Made by a program: the position numbers and the translations under genes. This document shows positions 7,418 to 17,300 of a DNA stretch of 42,029 bases, piece after piece. The notes under the pieces were generated by a model, which did not search any database, was not told the origin of the DNA, and was given only the letters and a program-made list of their open reading frames with translations. Source of the DNA: Flavobacteriales bacterium UBA3364 (GTDB taxonomy: Bacteria; Bacteroidota; Bacteroidia; Flavobacteriales_F; PHOS-HE28); the NCBI GenBank assembly GCA_002360495.1, contig DEQO01000149.1:1-42029 (forward strand), read 5' to 3'. Positions within the stretch are counted from its first letter, which is position 1. Every line of letters starts with the position of its first letter.

Positions 7418-8980
7418 ATGAGCACGACCTTGACCACCCCGACCAATAAGATCGCCGACGTATTGAAAGAACTCGGCATACAGGAGATCAATAGCGGTGT
7501 TTCCACCGGCTCCACATGGATGAGGGGGGAGGGGGCAACGCTGGCCAGCCACAGTCCGGTCGATGGCGCCCTTATCGGGAGTGTCCGCAGCGCATCACGC
7601 TCTGAGTACGAGAAGGCATTGGCTGTTGCCCAACAGGGCTTTCTCGAGTGGCGCACCTGGCCAGCGCCGAAGCGCGGTGAGGTGGTGCGCCAGTTGGGTG
7701 AGGAGCTCCGCAAACACAAGGCTGGCCTGGGCAAGTTGGTGAGCTATGAAATGGGCAAGAGCTACCAGGAGGGGCTGGGCGAAGTCCAGGAGATGATCGA
7801 CATCTGCGACTTTGCCGTCGGGCTCTCCCGCCAGTTGCACGGCCTCACCATGCACAGCGAACGCCCGGACCACCGCATGTATGAGCAGTGGCATCCGCTG
7901 GGGCTGGTCGGCATCATCACAGCGTTCAATTTCCCCGTTGCTGTCTGGAGTTGGAACACCGCGCTGGCCTGGGTTTCCGGTGATGTCTGCCTTTGGAAGC
8001 CAAGCGAAAAGACGCCGCTCTGCAGCGTTGCCTGCCAACACATCACCGCCGAGGTGTTCAAACGCAACGGCGTTCCGGAAGGTGTGAGCGTGATCGTGAA
8101 CGGCGGACGCGAGGTAGGGGAGTGGATGAGCAACGATACCCGCATACCGCTGTTGAGCGCGACGGGAAGTACCCGCATGGGCAAGGCCGTGGGCGCAGCA
8201 GTAGGCCAGCGCCTCGGACGGGCTCTGCTGGAGCTCGGCGGAAACAATGCGATCATCATCAGTGACAAGGCCGATCTCGACATGTCGCTCATCGGTGCCG
8301 TATTCGGTGCTGTGGGTACCGCTGGACAGCGTTGCACCACCACCCGCCGCCTGATCATCCACGACACCGTGTACGAAGCCTTCAAACAGAAGCTCGTGAA
8401 GGCTTACGGCCAGCTGCGCATAGGCGATCCGTTGGACGAGAAGAACCATGTCGGCCCATTGATCGATACGCATGCGGTAGAGCTTTACCTGAGTGCATTG
8501 AACGCAGCCAAAGCGCAGGGCGCAACGATCGCCGTTGAAGGAGGTGTCGTAACGGGCAAGGGCTACGAAAGCGGCTGCTACGTGAAGCCGGCCATTGTTG
8601 AGGCAACACCGGAAATGACCATTGTCCAGGAAGAGACCTTCGCGCCGATCCTCTATTTGCTGCGGTACAGCGGCGATATCAACGAGGCCATCGCCATCCA
8701 GAACAACGTGAAACAAGGCTTGAGCAGCGCTATCATGACCCTGGACCTGCGCGAAGCAGAGCGTTTCCTGGGTGTCGGTGGCAGCGACTGCGGCATCGCG
8801 AACGTGAACATCGGTACGAGCGGGGCCGAGATAGGGGGGGCCTTCGGGGGCGAGAAGGAGACCGGGGGCGGTCGCGAAAGCGGCAGTGATGCCTGGAAGA
8901 CCTACATGCGCCGCCAGACCAATACCATCAACCACGGTGCGAAGCTCCCTCTGGCACAGGGGATCAAGTTCGACCTCTAG
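7418..8980 (+). CDS. amaB: Aldehyde dehydrogenase, ALDH7/antiquitin type (aminoadipate semialdehyde / piperideine-6-carboxylate dehydrogenase)
   Basis: A 520-residue cytoplasmic NAD(P)-dependent aldehyde dehydrogenase. The catalytic glutamate E272 sits in LELGGNNAIII and the nucleophile C306 in GTAGQRCTTTRRL; ITAFNFPVAVWSWN and WKPSEKTPL form the cofactor site. The phrasing GQRCTTTRRLIIH and the C-terminal WKTYMRRQTNTIN are characteristic of the ALDH7 (antiquitin) branch, which oxidises alpha-aminoadipate semialdehyde in lysine catabolism. It appears monocistronic with its own TACCTTTG promoter. No other lysine-degradation gene is nearby, so the substrate rests on family resemblance. The start is ATG 7418; an upstream in-frame TTG is discarded on promoter position. 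Confidence 0.93.
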   Translation: MSTTLTTPTNKIADVLKELGIQEINSGVSTGSTWMRGEGATLASHSPVDGALIGSVRSASRSEYEKALAVAQQGFLEWRTWPAPKRGEVVRQLGEELRKHKAGLGKLVSYEMGKSYQEGLGEVQEMIDICDFAVGLSRQLHGLTMHSERPDHRMYEQWHPLGLVGIITAFNFPVAVWSWNTALAWVSGDVCLWKPSEKTPLCSVACQHITAEVFKRNGVPEGVSVIVNGGREVGEWMSNDTRIPLLSATGSTRMGKAVGAAVGQRLGRALLELGGNNAIIISDKADLDMSLIGAVFGAVGTAGQRCTTTRRLIIHDTVYEAFKQKLVKAYGQLRIGDPLDEKNHVGPLIDTHAVELYLSALNAAKAQGATIAVEGGVVTGKGYESGCYVKPAIVEATPEMTIVQEETFAPILYLLRYSGDINEAIAIQNNVKQGLSSAIMTLDLREAERFLGVGGSDCGIANVNIGTSGAEIGGAFGGEKETGGGRESGSDAWKTYMRRQTNTINHGAKLPLAQGIKFDL

Positions 8981-9040
8981 GCCTCGGTTCGGATATCAAG
9001 AGTTGTTGGTTTCGTGCTCCACGTCTTGGGCACGGCGGGA

Positions 9041-9048
9041 TATATTCG
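9041..9048 (+). promoter_or_regulatory. Putative -7 box (TATATTCG) before the TlpA-like gene
   Basis: TATATTCG differs from TAnnTTTG at one position. The identical octamer precedes the beta-helix gene at 36846-36839. Transcription from it would give a nearly leaderless mRNA, with the ATG 8 bases downstream. Confidence 0.35.
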
Positions 9049-9056
9049 CGACCCGC

Positions 9057-10334
9057 ATGACCGACCGAGCGCTCTCCCTGTTGTTGCTGGTCCTGCTGCT
9101 TTCGCTGCTGGGTTGTGGTGTCGGCCAGAGGGGACCCGCCACCCCAAGAACAGGGGCATGGCGCATGGAGTTGGACCTGAACGGCCGTAAGCTCCCGTTC
9201 CAATTCGACCTCTCCAGGGATGACAGCGCCCGCTGGGTAGCACACATCCATAATGCGTCGGAGGAGATCTTGGTGACCGATATCGTGCTGCACAACGACA
9301 CGATCCTGATCCGGATGCCCTTGTTCGATTCGGAGTTCAAGGGTATCGTGCGTAGCGACAGTGTCATAGATGGTACTTGGCACAACTACTTGAAGGGGCC
9401 CGAATACCGTATTCCATTCGTTGCCAATGCCGGTACGCTCTACCGTTTCCCGGGGGCCAGCGACGGAAAGGGCGCTATTGCCGGAACATGGGAGGTCCAC
9501 TTCAGCAAGGGAACCCCCGATGTGTACAACGCCATCGGCCTTTTCGAGCAGCATGCCGATGGCCGTGCGACCGGAACCTTCGTGACCGAGACCGGGGACT
9601 ATCGTTACCTCGAAGGCGCCGTGAACGGGGATTCCCTCAAGTTGTCGTGTTTCGATGGCTCGCGCGCCTTCCTTTTCACGGCGGCACTGCAGGGAGACAG
9701 CCTTGTGGGGCGTTATTGGAGCGGTACGCACTGGGAGGAGCCCTGGGTCGCTTATCGGAACCCCGATTACCGCCTGCGAAACCCTGATTCGCTTACCTTC
9801 TTGAAGGAGGGGTACGATATGGTGGACTTCCGTTTCCCGGACCTCGATGGAAAGCCTGTCTCACCCTCCGACGACCGCTACAAGGGCAAGGTGCTCATGG
9901 TCCAGGTGATGGGTAGTTGGTGTCCGAACTGTGTGGACGAGACCGTGCTTCTGAAGGAGATGCACAAGACCTATGGGGACAAGGGGCTTGAGATGATCGC
10001 GGTGGCGTTCGAGAAATACGACGAACCGGAACGGGCCATCGCCGGGCTCAAGCGCTTCCGCAAGGCCCTGGGAGTGGACTATCCGATCGTATACGGCGGC
10101 CCGGCATCCAAAGAGAATGCGGGCGATAAACTGCCCTTCCTGGACCACGTCATGAGCTATCCCACCTGCATATTCGTGGACCGTAACGGCATGGTGCGCC
10201 GCATCCACACCGGGTTCTATGGACCCGGCACCGGCGAGCACTACGCGAATTACCGCAGTAACCTGCATACCTTCCTTGAGCTGTTGCTCGCGGAACCCGT
10301 CATGTCGGCGGTCGCGCCTAAGAAGGCGGCCTGA
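9057..10334 (+). CDS. TlpA-family thioredoxin-like lipoprotein
   Basis: 425 residues. The lipoprotein signal ends in the lipobox LLGC with C20 as the lipidated cysteine. Residues about 30-260 form an all-beta region with WHEEPWVAYRNP-like phrasing, of unassigned function. From about 265 a TlpA/AhpC-TSA domain follows (FRFPDLDGKPVS, GKVLMVQVMGSWCPNC) with active-site C289-P-N-C292 and a cis-Pro region near SYPTCIFVD. It is an envelope thiol-disulfide oxidoreductase anchored to a membrane, probably on the periplasmic side. The frame extends upstream into the aldehyde dehydrogenase gene, but ATG 9057 starts the signal peptide. Its stop codon directly abuts the stop of the convergent peptidase gene (TGATCA at 10332-10337), leaving no spacer. 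Confidence 0.9.
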   Translation: MTDRALSLLLLVLLLSLLGCGVGQRGPATPRTGAWRMELDLNGRKLPFQFDLSRDDSARWVAHIHNASEEILVTDIVLHNDTILIRMPLFDSEFKGIVRSDSVIDGTWHNYLKGPEYRIPFVANAGTLYRFPGASDGKGAIAGTWEVHFSKGTPDVYNAIGLFEQHADGRATGTFVTETGDYRYLEGAVNGDSLKLSCFDGSRAFLFTAALQGDSLVGRYWSGTHWEEPWVAYRNPDYRLRNPDSLTFLKEGYDMVDFRFPDLDGKPVSPSDDRYKGKVLMVQVMGSWCPNCVDETVLLKEMHKTYGDKGLEMIAVAFEKYDEPERAIAGLKRFRKALGVDYPIVYGGPASKENAGDKLPFLDHVMSYPTCIFVDRNGMVRRIHTGFYGPGTGEHYANYRSNLHTFLELLLAEPVMSAVAPKKAA

Positions 10335-11855
10335 TCAAGGCTTCAACGGCTTATCGACCGTAGGCCTGCTCTCCCTGCCAGCAAGGATCCAGGCCGTGTG
10401 GAAGACCAACATCGTGCGTTGACGTAACAGGTCGAAGCGGATCTTCTCGACATCGTCGCCGGGTTGGTGATAGTCTTCGTGGACACCACTGAAATAGAAG
10501 ATGCTGGGTATGCCCTTGCGCGCAAAATTGTAATGGTCGCTGCGGTAGTAGAACCGGTTGGGGTCGCTTTCCGCATTGAAGCGATAGTCCAGGTCCAGCT
10601 TCGTGTAGTTCGCGTTCGCAGCTTCGTTCGCCGCATGTAGTTCGCTGCTCAGCCGGTCGCTGCCGATGATGTACACATACGGGGCCGCCGTGCTGTGCGC
10701 GCTATCGGTACGTCCGATCATGTCGATGTTCAAGTCCGCAATGGTGTTCTCCAATGGGAAAACGGGATGGTCACTGTAATAGCGTGACCCTAGAAGGCCT
10801 TTCTCCTCTCCGCTCACGGGCATCACCAACACGCTACGCCGCGGTCCATGTCCTTCCGCCTTCGCCTGCGCGAACGCCTCGGCGATCTCGATCAGTGCCA
10901 CTGTTCCCGTGCCGTCGTCATCCGCGCCGTTGTACACCACACCATTCTCCACACCGATGTGGTCATAGTGCGCTGTGATCACCAGGAGTTCCTCTTTCTT
11001 GTCGCTTCCTTCAATGTAGGCCAGCACGTTCTCCGCTGTGATCGTGCTTGTCCCGGGCCTCACCTTCACGGTGCAGACCAGGGGAATTCTTCGCGCCTTC
11101 TTCTTCCGCCCCAACCCGGCCATCGTGGTGGTGCGCAGCAATTCGTTCATTGCGGCTTCGTCCACCATGATCATCTGCGCACTGCTGCTCGTTGGGGACT
11201 TGGTCTTCACCTGATAGGCAAGGCGCAGGGTGGTGCCTGACAGGTGCATTCCTTCCACCATGGTGGCCAAGGACGGAACGCTCACCAATATCAAGGCGGC
11301 GCCTGCCGCCCTCACCGCATCCAGCCGCGTGCGAAGCGTACCCAACACGTCCAATCCTTGGCCCATGCCCGAGGCATTCACCAGCACCACAGCTCCGTTG
11401 AGCCCATCCTTCGGGATCCTGTCCGCCCCACCCAGATGGACCACCTCCGTGATCGGCATATCGCCTGTCATCGCCTCGTTGAAATAGACCAGTTCCTTCT
11501 TGTAGGTGAGGGTTCGCCCGCTACCTTCGATGGAAATGGAGCCCGACTGGTCCTCGATCAGATCATAGGGCTGGAAATAGCCCTCCGTGATGGTGGCCGG
11601 GTCCGGAGCGGTGACCGGGGGGATCCCCGCCTGAACGAATTCGTTCTTCAGGTAGGCGGCAGCCATTTTCTGGCCTTCCTTGCCTGTGTCCCGACCCAGG
11701 AAGGCATCGCTCGCCAGGGTTGTCAGGTGCTGCCGCAGTTCCTCTTCCGTGATCGTTTCAGCGTAGCGCAGGGCCAGGCTATCCACTTGGGCCAGCGCAG
11801 GTTTGACCAGGCCGCCGATCAGGGCCAACGCCAGGAACGTCTTATTGCACATCAT
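10335..11855 (-). CDS. Secreted M28-family metallopeptidase
   Basis: 506 residues. The signal peptide MMCNKTFLALALIGGLVKPA ends near ALAQ. The protein has an N-terminal cap, an inserted PA-like domain (about 120-300) and a catalytic zinc aminopeptidase domain with the ligands in ITAHYDHIG, NGADDDGTGT, SGEEKGLLGSRYYSD, DMIGR and a late His in YYRSDHYNFARKGIP. M28 enzymes are di-zinc aminopeptidases or carboxypeptidases that trim peptides outside the cytoplasm. There is no T9SS sorting domain, so it is probably periplasmic. The first ATG overlaps the rpiB stop (ATGA), so both are in one operon. The long upstream frame extension lies inside rpiB and is not real. Confidence 0.92.
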   Translation of the reverse strand: MMCNKTFLALALIGGLVKPALAQVDSLALRYAETITEEELRQHLTTLASDAFLGRDTGKEGQKMAAAYLKNEFVQAGIPPVTAPDPATITEGYFQPYDLIEDQSGSISIEGSGRTLTYKKELVYFNEAMTGDMPITEVVHLGGADRIPKDGLNGAVVLVNASGMGQGLDVLGTLRTRLDAVRAAGAALILVSVPSLATMVEGMHLSGTTLRLAYQVKTKSPTSSSAQMIMVDEAAMNELLRTTTMAGLGRKKKARRIPLVCTVKVRPGTSTITAENVLAYIEGSDKKEELLVITAHYDHIGVENGVVYNGADDDGTGTVALIEIAEAFAQAKAEGHGPRRSVLVMPVSGEEKGLLGSRYYSDHPVFPLENTIADLNIDMIGRTDSAHSTAAPYVYIIGSDRLSSELHAANEAANANYTKLDLDYRFNAESDPNRFYYRSDHYNFARKGIPSIFYFSGVHEDYHQPGDDVEKIRFDLLRQRTMLVFHTAWILAGRESRPTVDKPLKP

Positions 11856-12289
11856 CTCTGGTCCAATTCGATCTTCTGCACCCGGCGTTGATGGCGTCCA
11901 CCCTCGAACCGCGCGGAAAGAAAGGCATCCACTATCGCTACCGCCTGTGGTCCGGTGATGAACCGTGCCGGAAGCGCCACGATGTTGGCATCGTTGTGCT
12001 CGCGTGCAAGCCTCGCCACTTCCGGATCCCAAGCCAAGGCCGACCGTATCCCACGGTGCTTGTTCGCGCTGATGTTGATGCCATTGCCACTGCCACAGAT
12101 CACAATGCCCAACGAACCGGCCTCGGCCGATACCGCTGCGGCCACCGCGTGCGCGTAATCGGGATAATCGACGCTCTCCTTCACGTGTGTTCCTTTATCG
12201 GTAACGGTATGTCCGGCCTCCTTCAGGTGTTCCTTCAAGTGATGCTTCAACTCGAGGCCTGCATGATCACTGCCGATGAGGATGTGCAT
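11852..12289 (-). CDS. rpiB: Ribose-5-phosphate isomerase B
   Basis: A 145-residue protein interconverting ribose 5-phosphate and ribulose 5-phosphate in the pentose phosphate pathway. It begins MHILIGSDHAGLELK with the GSDHAG phosphate-binding motif. The catalytic cysteine is in IVICGSGNGINISANK and the conserved NDANIVALPARFI follows, all at family positions and normal length. The ATG at 12289 starts the conserved core, and a TATCTTTG promoter box lies just upstream (12317-12310). It is first gene of an operon with the M28 peptidase, an unexpected pairing with no obvious metabolic link. Confidence 0.95.
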   Translation of the reverse strand: MHILIGSDHAGLELKHHLKEHLKEAGHTVTDKGTHVKESVDYPDYAHAVAAAVSAEAGSLGIVICGSGNGINISANKHRGIRSALAWDPEVARLAREHNDANIVALPARFITGPQAVAIVDAFLSARFEGGRHQRRVQKIELDQR

Positions 12290-12309
12290 GGTCGTAAGGG
12301 AATGTGGTC

Positions 12310-12317
12310 CAAAGATA
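12310..12317 (-). promoter_or_regulatory. Putative -7 promoter box for rpiB
   Basis: On the minus strand this reads TATCTTTG, an exact match to TAnnTTTG, ending 20 bases before the rpiB ATG. Confidence 0.6.
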
Positions 12318-12334
12318 TCCATACCCGTCCGGGG

Positions 12335-12367
12335 CGCGGATCGAACGATCGGATCGTTCGATCCGCG
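12335..12367. repeat. 33-bp near-perfect palindrome upstream of rpiB
   Basis: Two perfectly complementary 16-bp arms (CGCGGATCGAACGATC and its reverse complement) are separated by a single G. It sits immediately upstream of the rpiB -7 box, about where a -33 region or operator would be. It could be a dimeric or tetrameric repressor site or a cruciform-forming element. Confidence 0.75.
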
Positions 12368-12541
12368 TTCCTGCTGTGGATATCGCGGGGTAACTTTTAC
12401 GACCCTGGAAGGGGCACGGCCCACTTAACAAGATCCGATCGACCACCAAACTTCTTTATCGATCGATCTCCACCCGAATTGCACCATTACCAGTACAAGG
12501 ATGGGATCCTTCTTTTCAACGTACGACATGCCGATCCCTTG

Positions 12542-12555
12542 TCAACGATCGTTGA
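12542..12555. repeat. 14-bp perfect palindrome TCAACGATCGTTGA
   Basis: A perfect palindrome sharing the core AACGATCGTT with the large palindrome at 12335 (AACGATC-G-GATCGTT) and with half-copies at 12611-12617 and 12668-12676. Confidence 0.6.
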
Positions 12556-12631
12556 TGGTCCTGGTCCTTCCCAAGACCCACAAGGCTTTCGGAAAGGATC
12601 CGAACGGTCCGATCGTTCATTCAAGGTGCGC

Positions 12632-12639
12632 TAAATTTG
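12632..12639 (+). promoter_or_regulatory. Putative -7 promoter box for the MORN-like gene
   Basis: TAAATTTG matches TAnnTTTG. An inverted repeat (GAACG...CGTTC, 12602-12618) lies at about -30, and ACGATCGT (12669-12676) lies in the leader of roughly 90 nt. Confidence 0.55.
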
Positions 12640-12734
12640 ATAACCCATAAGTGCAAACGAAGTATGCAACGATCGTCAACAGATCGAACCGACCATACTA
12701 TACCATCAATTTTCAAAGGTTAAGAATTGAATAC

Positions 12735-14273
12735 ATGAAGAGCTGGTGGATGGTGATATTTCCTTTGATGATGGTGATGGTCGTCACCGATCTTCGTGGC
12801 CAGGATGGACAGGATAGCATTCATCGTTATTACCACGCCAACGGCAAGGTCAGCAGCGAGGGCCGACTGGTGAACGGGAAGCCCGAAGGGTACTGGAGAA
12901 CCTACTATGAGACAGGCGCATTGCGCAGCGAAGGTGATCGCAAGGACCTGCTTTTGGAAGGTGTTTGGAAGTTCTACGATCCGAGCGGACGCTTGAACAG
13001 TACGATCACCTACATGGGTGACAAGAAGAACGGTCCATCGCTGCGCTACGATAGCGCAGGAACGGTGATGAGCGAAGAGACCTTCGTGGACGATCTGCGT
13101 GAAGGGACCGCCAGGTATTACCACGCGAACGGCGCATTGCATAAGGAGATACCGTTCAAGGGCGGGAAGGAGGAGGGGAGGGGTTACGAATATGGGAGCG
13201 ATGGCCGCATCGTCGCATTCCTGCAATACGGCGCGGGGTTGTTGCGAAAGCGTGAGGACATCAATCAATTGGATGCCATGGGTCTGCGCCAAGGGCCCTG
13301 GAAGGAATTCCACCCCAATGGAAAGGTGAAGTGGGAAGGCGGTTTCGTGGACGATAGAAGGCAGGGGTTGTTCAAGGAATACGATCGTCAGGGCAGTTTG
13401 AAGGATCTGGTGAAGTACGATGCCGGCGTGGTCGATGCAAAGGCACAGGAAGCTCAGATGCTGGAGATCAAGAAGACCTACCATGCCAACGGGAAGGTCG
13501 CCAGCATGGGGAGTTATTCACGGTCGGGAAAGAAAGAAGGCCTGTTCCGGGAATTCAATAGCGAAGGCGCCTCGACAACGGCAAGCATCTATGCTGGTGA
13601 CCAGCTCGTGAGCCAGGGATCGGTGAACGATGTGGGTGCGATGGAAGGTCCATGGACCGAGTTCTATGCGACAGGGGAGAAGAGGGCGGAAGGAACGTAC
13701 AAAGGCGGTCGCAAGGACGGGGATTGGAGTTTCTTCCACCGGAACGGTAGTGTGGAACAAAAGGGCAAATACCAGAACGGGCTTCCCCAAGGGACCTGGC
13801 AGTGGTTCTATGAGGATGGGAAGGAACACCGCAAGGAACTGTACAGAAAAGGCAAGGAGGACGGAGCTTCCGTGGAATACGACGAGGAAGGGGAGGTGAT
13901 CGTACAGGGTGAATACATCGATGGTCGCAAGGAGGGGAATTGGTACTACAAAGTGGGCGACCACAAAGAGGAGGGTGCGTACAAGGATGGGCTCAAGGAT
14001 GGTGCCTGGGTGCATACCTATGACAACGGCCGCAAGAACTTCACCGGATCGTTCCTGAACGGGGAGCCGGACGGTAAGCACAAATGGTACTACTACAACG
14101 GTCAACCCAAGTTGGAGGGACGATTCAGCCAAGGCGTTGAACAGGGTGATTTCATCCATTACAACGAAGAGGGCTATCCGGTCATGGTGGTGAAATTCCG
14201 TGACGGTGCTGAGATCCGGATCGATGGTGAGCGTATCCCGGCGCCGTATTTCCCCGGAGAGGCCACCCCATGA
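12735..14273 (+). CDS. Exported MORN-like (YwqK-type) repeat protein
   Basis: 512 residues. A signal peptide (MKSWWMVIFPLMMVMVV...LRGQ) is followed by about eighteen imperfect repeats of 20-25 residues of the pattern YYHANGKVSSEGRLVNGKPEG, with W/F-YY-NG-x-K-x-EG-y-x-G-x-x-x-G spacing through to the C-terminus. The family is often annotated as a YwqK-type antitoxin component, but no toxin gene is nearby and the protein is exported, so that label is probably misleading. The repeats are expected to form an elongated beta-hairpin ribbon. No T9SS sorting domain is evident. Start 12735 is chosen for the signal peptide; the frame is open back to 12651. The palindromic upstream spacer suggests dedicated regulation. 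Confidence 0.85.
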   Translation: MKSWWMVIFPLMMVMVVTDLRGQDGQDSIHRYYHANGKVSSEGRLVNGKPEGYWRTYYETGALRSEGDRKDLLLEGVWKFYDPSGRLNSTITYMGDKKNGPSLRYDSAGTVMSEETFVDDLREGTARYYHANGALHKEIPFKGGKEEGRGYEYGSDGRIVAFLQYGAGLLRKREDINQLDAMGLRQGPWKEFHPNGKVKWEGGFVDDRRQGLFKEYDRQGSLKDLVKYDAGVVDAKAQEAQMLEIKKTYHANGKVASMGSYSRSGKKEGLFREFNSEGASTTASIYAGDQLVSQGSVNDVGAMEGPWTEFYATGEKRAEGTYKGGRKDGDWSFFHRNGSVEQKGKYQNGLPQGTWQWFYEDGKEHRKELYRKGKEDGASVEYDEEGEVIVQGEYIDGRKEGNWYYKVGDHKEEGAYKDGLKDGAWVHTYDNGRKNFTGSFLNGEPDGKHKWYYYNGQPKLEGRFSQGVEQGDFIHYNEEGYPVMVVKFRDGAEIRIDGERIPAPYFPGEATP

Positions 14274-14317
14274 GGAACACCCGTTCACGGGCAGCGCAGC
14301 TTCTGTAAGTTCGTCGC

Positions 14318-17300
14318 ATGGATGGCGTCCGCCCCGGAACGATCCCGCAGCCGCAGGACCACGCAGAGCTCAAGCAGGCCTATGAAGACCTGAAGCGGCA
14401 ATACGATGACCTGGTCAACCGCAACCTGGCCGGCGTGTTCCGCACTACGTTGGAGGGCAGGTTCCTGGAGTGCAACGATGCGATGGCCCGGATACTGGGC
14501 TATCAGGATCGCACCGAGTTGATGGCGCATCCCGTTACGGAGCTATATCCATCAACGGCCGAGCGCGAACGCCTTCTCGCCGCGTTGACGAAGCAGAAGA
14601 AGCTCATCAACTTCGAGATGACGCTCAAACACCGCAACGGACGTGCAGTGGAGGTCATTGAGAACGTTTACCTCGACGAACCCGAGAAAGGCGAGGCCAC
14701 CATCCAGGGAACCTTGATCGACATCACCGCCATGCGCCAAGCGGAGATCGAGCAAGCATCGCTCACCTCCAGTTACCGAAGCCTGGTAGAGCACATGCGC
14801 GATGGTGTGTTGGTGCTGAAGAACGGGAGCGTGCAATACGCCAACCCGGCAGCACAGAAACTGACAGGCAAGGACCTGATCGGGATCAGGGCGGAGGAGA
14901 TCTTCCACCCGAACGATCGACCAGCGATCGTTTCATTGTTGTCCACTGCCCGGGACGTTCATACGCCGACCGCCCTGCATGCCAGGCTGGACGTGACCGG
15001 TCGGGAGGTCGGACTCTTCGCCGCGAACGCACTTTTCGAAGGCGTAAGCGCCGTGCAACTGACCATACAGGACGAACAAGAGCGACAAACCCTCCTACGC
15101 GAACGCCTGCGCGTACAAATGGCGGAAGAAGTGAACCAGGTCCTTCGTCAGGAGATCGAAGAACACCGCCGCACACAGGACGCTCTACGCCATTCACGCC
15201 GCTTTGCACGCAGTTTGGTGGACAGTTCCCTGGACATGATCATGGCGGCGGACCCCACCGGGCTGATCACCGAGTATAACCCGGCCGCCAGCTTGCGTTT
15301 CGGATACGAGCCCAGCGAGATCATCGGTACGCGCACGAACAAGTTATACGCGGATCCGGACGAATACCTGCGGATACAGAAGGAGTTGAACGAATACGGC
15401 GCGTTCACCGGTGAGATCCGTAACGTGACCAAGGACGGAGAGGTGTTCACCTCGTTCCTGGCCGCGTCACGCATGTACGACGAGGATGGGCAGTTCCTCG
15501 GAGCGATGGGTGTTTCGCGCGACATCACACGGATGAAGCGGGATCAAGAAGCGCTGAAGGCGAGCGAGGAACGGTACCGTGACCTGTTCGAGAATGCGGC
15601 CGACCTGATCCAGAGCGTTGATCCCAACGGCCGTTTCCAGTTCGCGAACAATGCCTGGAAGCAAGCTCTTGGATACACTGACGAGGAGATCCCGCGACTT
15701 ACGTTGGATGATGTGGTGCATCCCGATCACCGGGCAGCTTACAAAGAGCGGCACGCACGCGTCATGGCAGGGGAGGAGGTAGAGCGGATCCGCACGGTGT
15801 TCGTCGGAAAACATGGACGGAGCATCCAAGTGGAAGGAACCACCAATTTGCGCTCACAGGACGGTCGGCCGATGTTCACACGCAGCATCTTCACGGACAT
15901 GACACACGTGCATGCCGCGCAGGAAAAGGTGCAGCAACACGAGGCGAAATTGCGCGCCTTGTTCGAGAGCAGCGAGCACATGTTCTGGACCGTCGACCCG
16001 GCCATCAAGATCACCTCCTACAATCGCGGGTACGGGGATATGATCGAGCGGCTGCATGGCAAGCGACCCGAGATCAATACCGACCCCGATACCCCCCGCA
16101 AGCTCTTCGCAAGTGCCGAGTACCATGCCTTCTGGGAGGAGAAGTACACCCACGCGTTCAAGGGCCAGCCCATGCGCTTCGAAACGGACCGGCTGGACCA
16201 GAACGGTGAACGTGTGTGCAACGAGATCTTCCTCAGCCCCGTGTTCGGTGCGGATGGCAGCGTGGTGGAAGTGTTCGGCGTGGGCCACGAGATAACGGAA
16301 CAGAAGGTCGCCGAAGACCTTGTTCGCCATCAGGCCGCGCGACTCAAGGCCATCTTCGAGAATACCGCGAACGTGATGATCTGGACCCTGGACCGCGACT
16401 TCCGGATCACCTCCTTCAACGACCATTTCCAACGGACCACACAGAAGAACACGGGGCTTCTGTTCGAACACGGGGACGACTTCGTAGGACCGATGCGCCG
16501 ACGCATTGTGGGTATTGAGGAAGAGGCCATTGTAGCCAAGTACCGCGCTGCGCTCAAGGGGCAGCCCCAGCAATTCGAGGTGGAGCTTGATGGCGCGCGT
16601 GGAAAGCGGATCTGGGTGGAGACCTTCCTGAACCCGATCAGCACCAATGGCCGTGTGCAAGAGATCTCCTGCATGGGCTACGGGATCACCGACCGCAAGG
16701 AGGCCGAGCTCCGTCTCCTGCAGAGCCTCGGCGAAAAGGAGGTATTGCTCAAGGAGGTCCACCACCGGGTCAAGAACAACCTTCAGGTGATCAGTAGCAT
16801 TTTGAGCTTGCAGACCGCCCACGTGGATGGCGACGAACGGATCCTGGAGCTGTTGCGCGTGAGCCGGGACCGCATCCGGAGCATGTCCTTCATCCACGAA
16901 AGCCTTTACCAGAACAAGGATTTCAGCTCCATCGACATGGCGACCTATATCGATGGCTTGAGCAGGAACCTGGTAATGAGCTACTCGGTGAACGGCAAGG
17001 TCTCACTTGAACGGGACCTGCAACGCGTGGAATTGGTCCTGGACCAAGCCATTCCTTGCGGGCTGATCCTGAATGAACTCATCAGCAATGCCTTCAAACA
17101 CGCCTTCCCGGAAGGTCGCGCAGGCGTGGTCAGCATTTCACTGACCTTGGTGGGGGAGCAGGTGGCGATCTCCATTTCCGATGACGGCGTGGGCCTTCCC
17201 GAAGGATTCAACACGAAGAACGACGGCAACCTTGGCCTGGAGCTGGTCCACACCCTGGTCGACCAACTTGATGGAAAGCTCGACGTAAAGACTGGCGCAG

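Larger units (their letters stand above)
12290..12734. other. Palindrome-rich intergenic spacer between rpiB and the MORN-like gene
   Basis: About 445 bases, visibly richer in A/T than the flanking genes and dense in GATCG-containing palindromes: 12335-12367, 12458-12467 (ATCGATCGAT), 12542-12555, 12602-12618 and 12669-12676. It carries divergent promoter boxes for rpiB (12317-12310, minus) and the MORN-like gene (12632-12639, plus). Open frames crossing it look spurious. One near-match to a DnaA box (TGTGGATAT, 12375-12383) is not enough to call an origin. Confidence 0.6.

Noticed and set aside
7595..8935. A 446-codon open frame antisense to the aldehyde dehydrogenase
   Set aside because: It mirrors a well-conserved enzyme gene, has no recognisable domain, and long antisense frames are common in GC-rich DNA. 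The same applies to those at 15854-16897, 19460-20440, 20570-21616, 23972-24907, 24891-26117 and 30298-31143.
12290..12734. Possible replication origin in the palindrome-rich spacer
   Set aside because: Only one imperfect DnaA box (TGTGGATAT) was found, no dnaA or dnaN gene is near, and the palindromes are not DnaA boxes. The parS cluster suggests origin proximity but not oriC here.
12735..14273. Antitoxin of a toxin-antitoxin pair (YwqK label)
   Set aside because: The protein is exported and no toxin-like gene adjoins it; the repeat family alone does not support that role.
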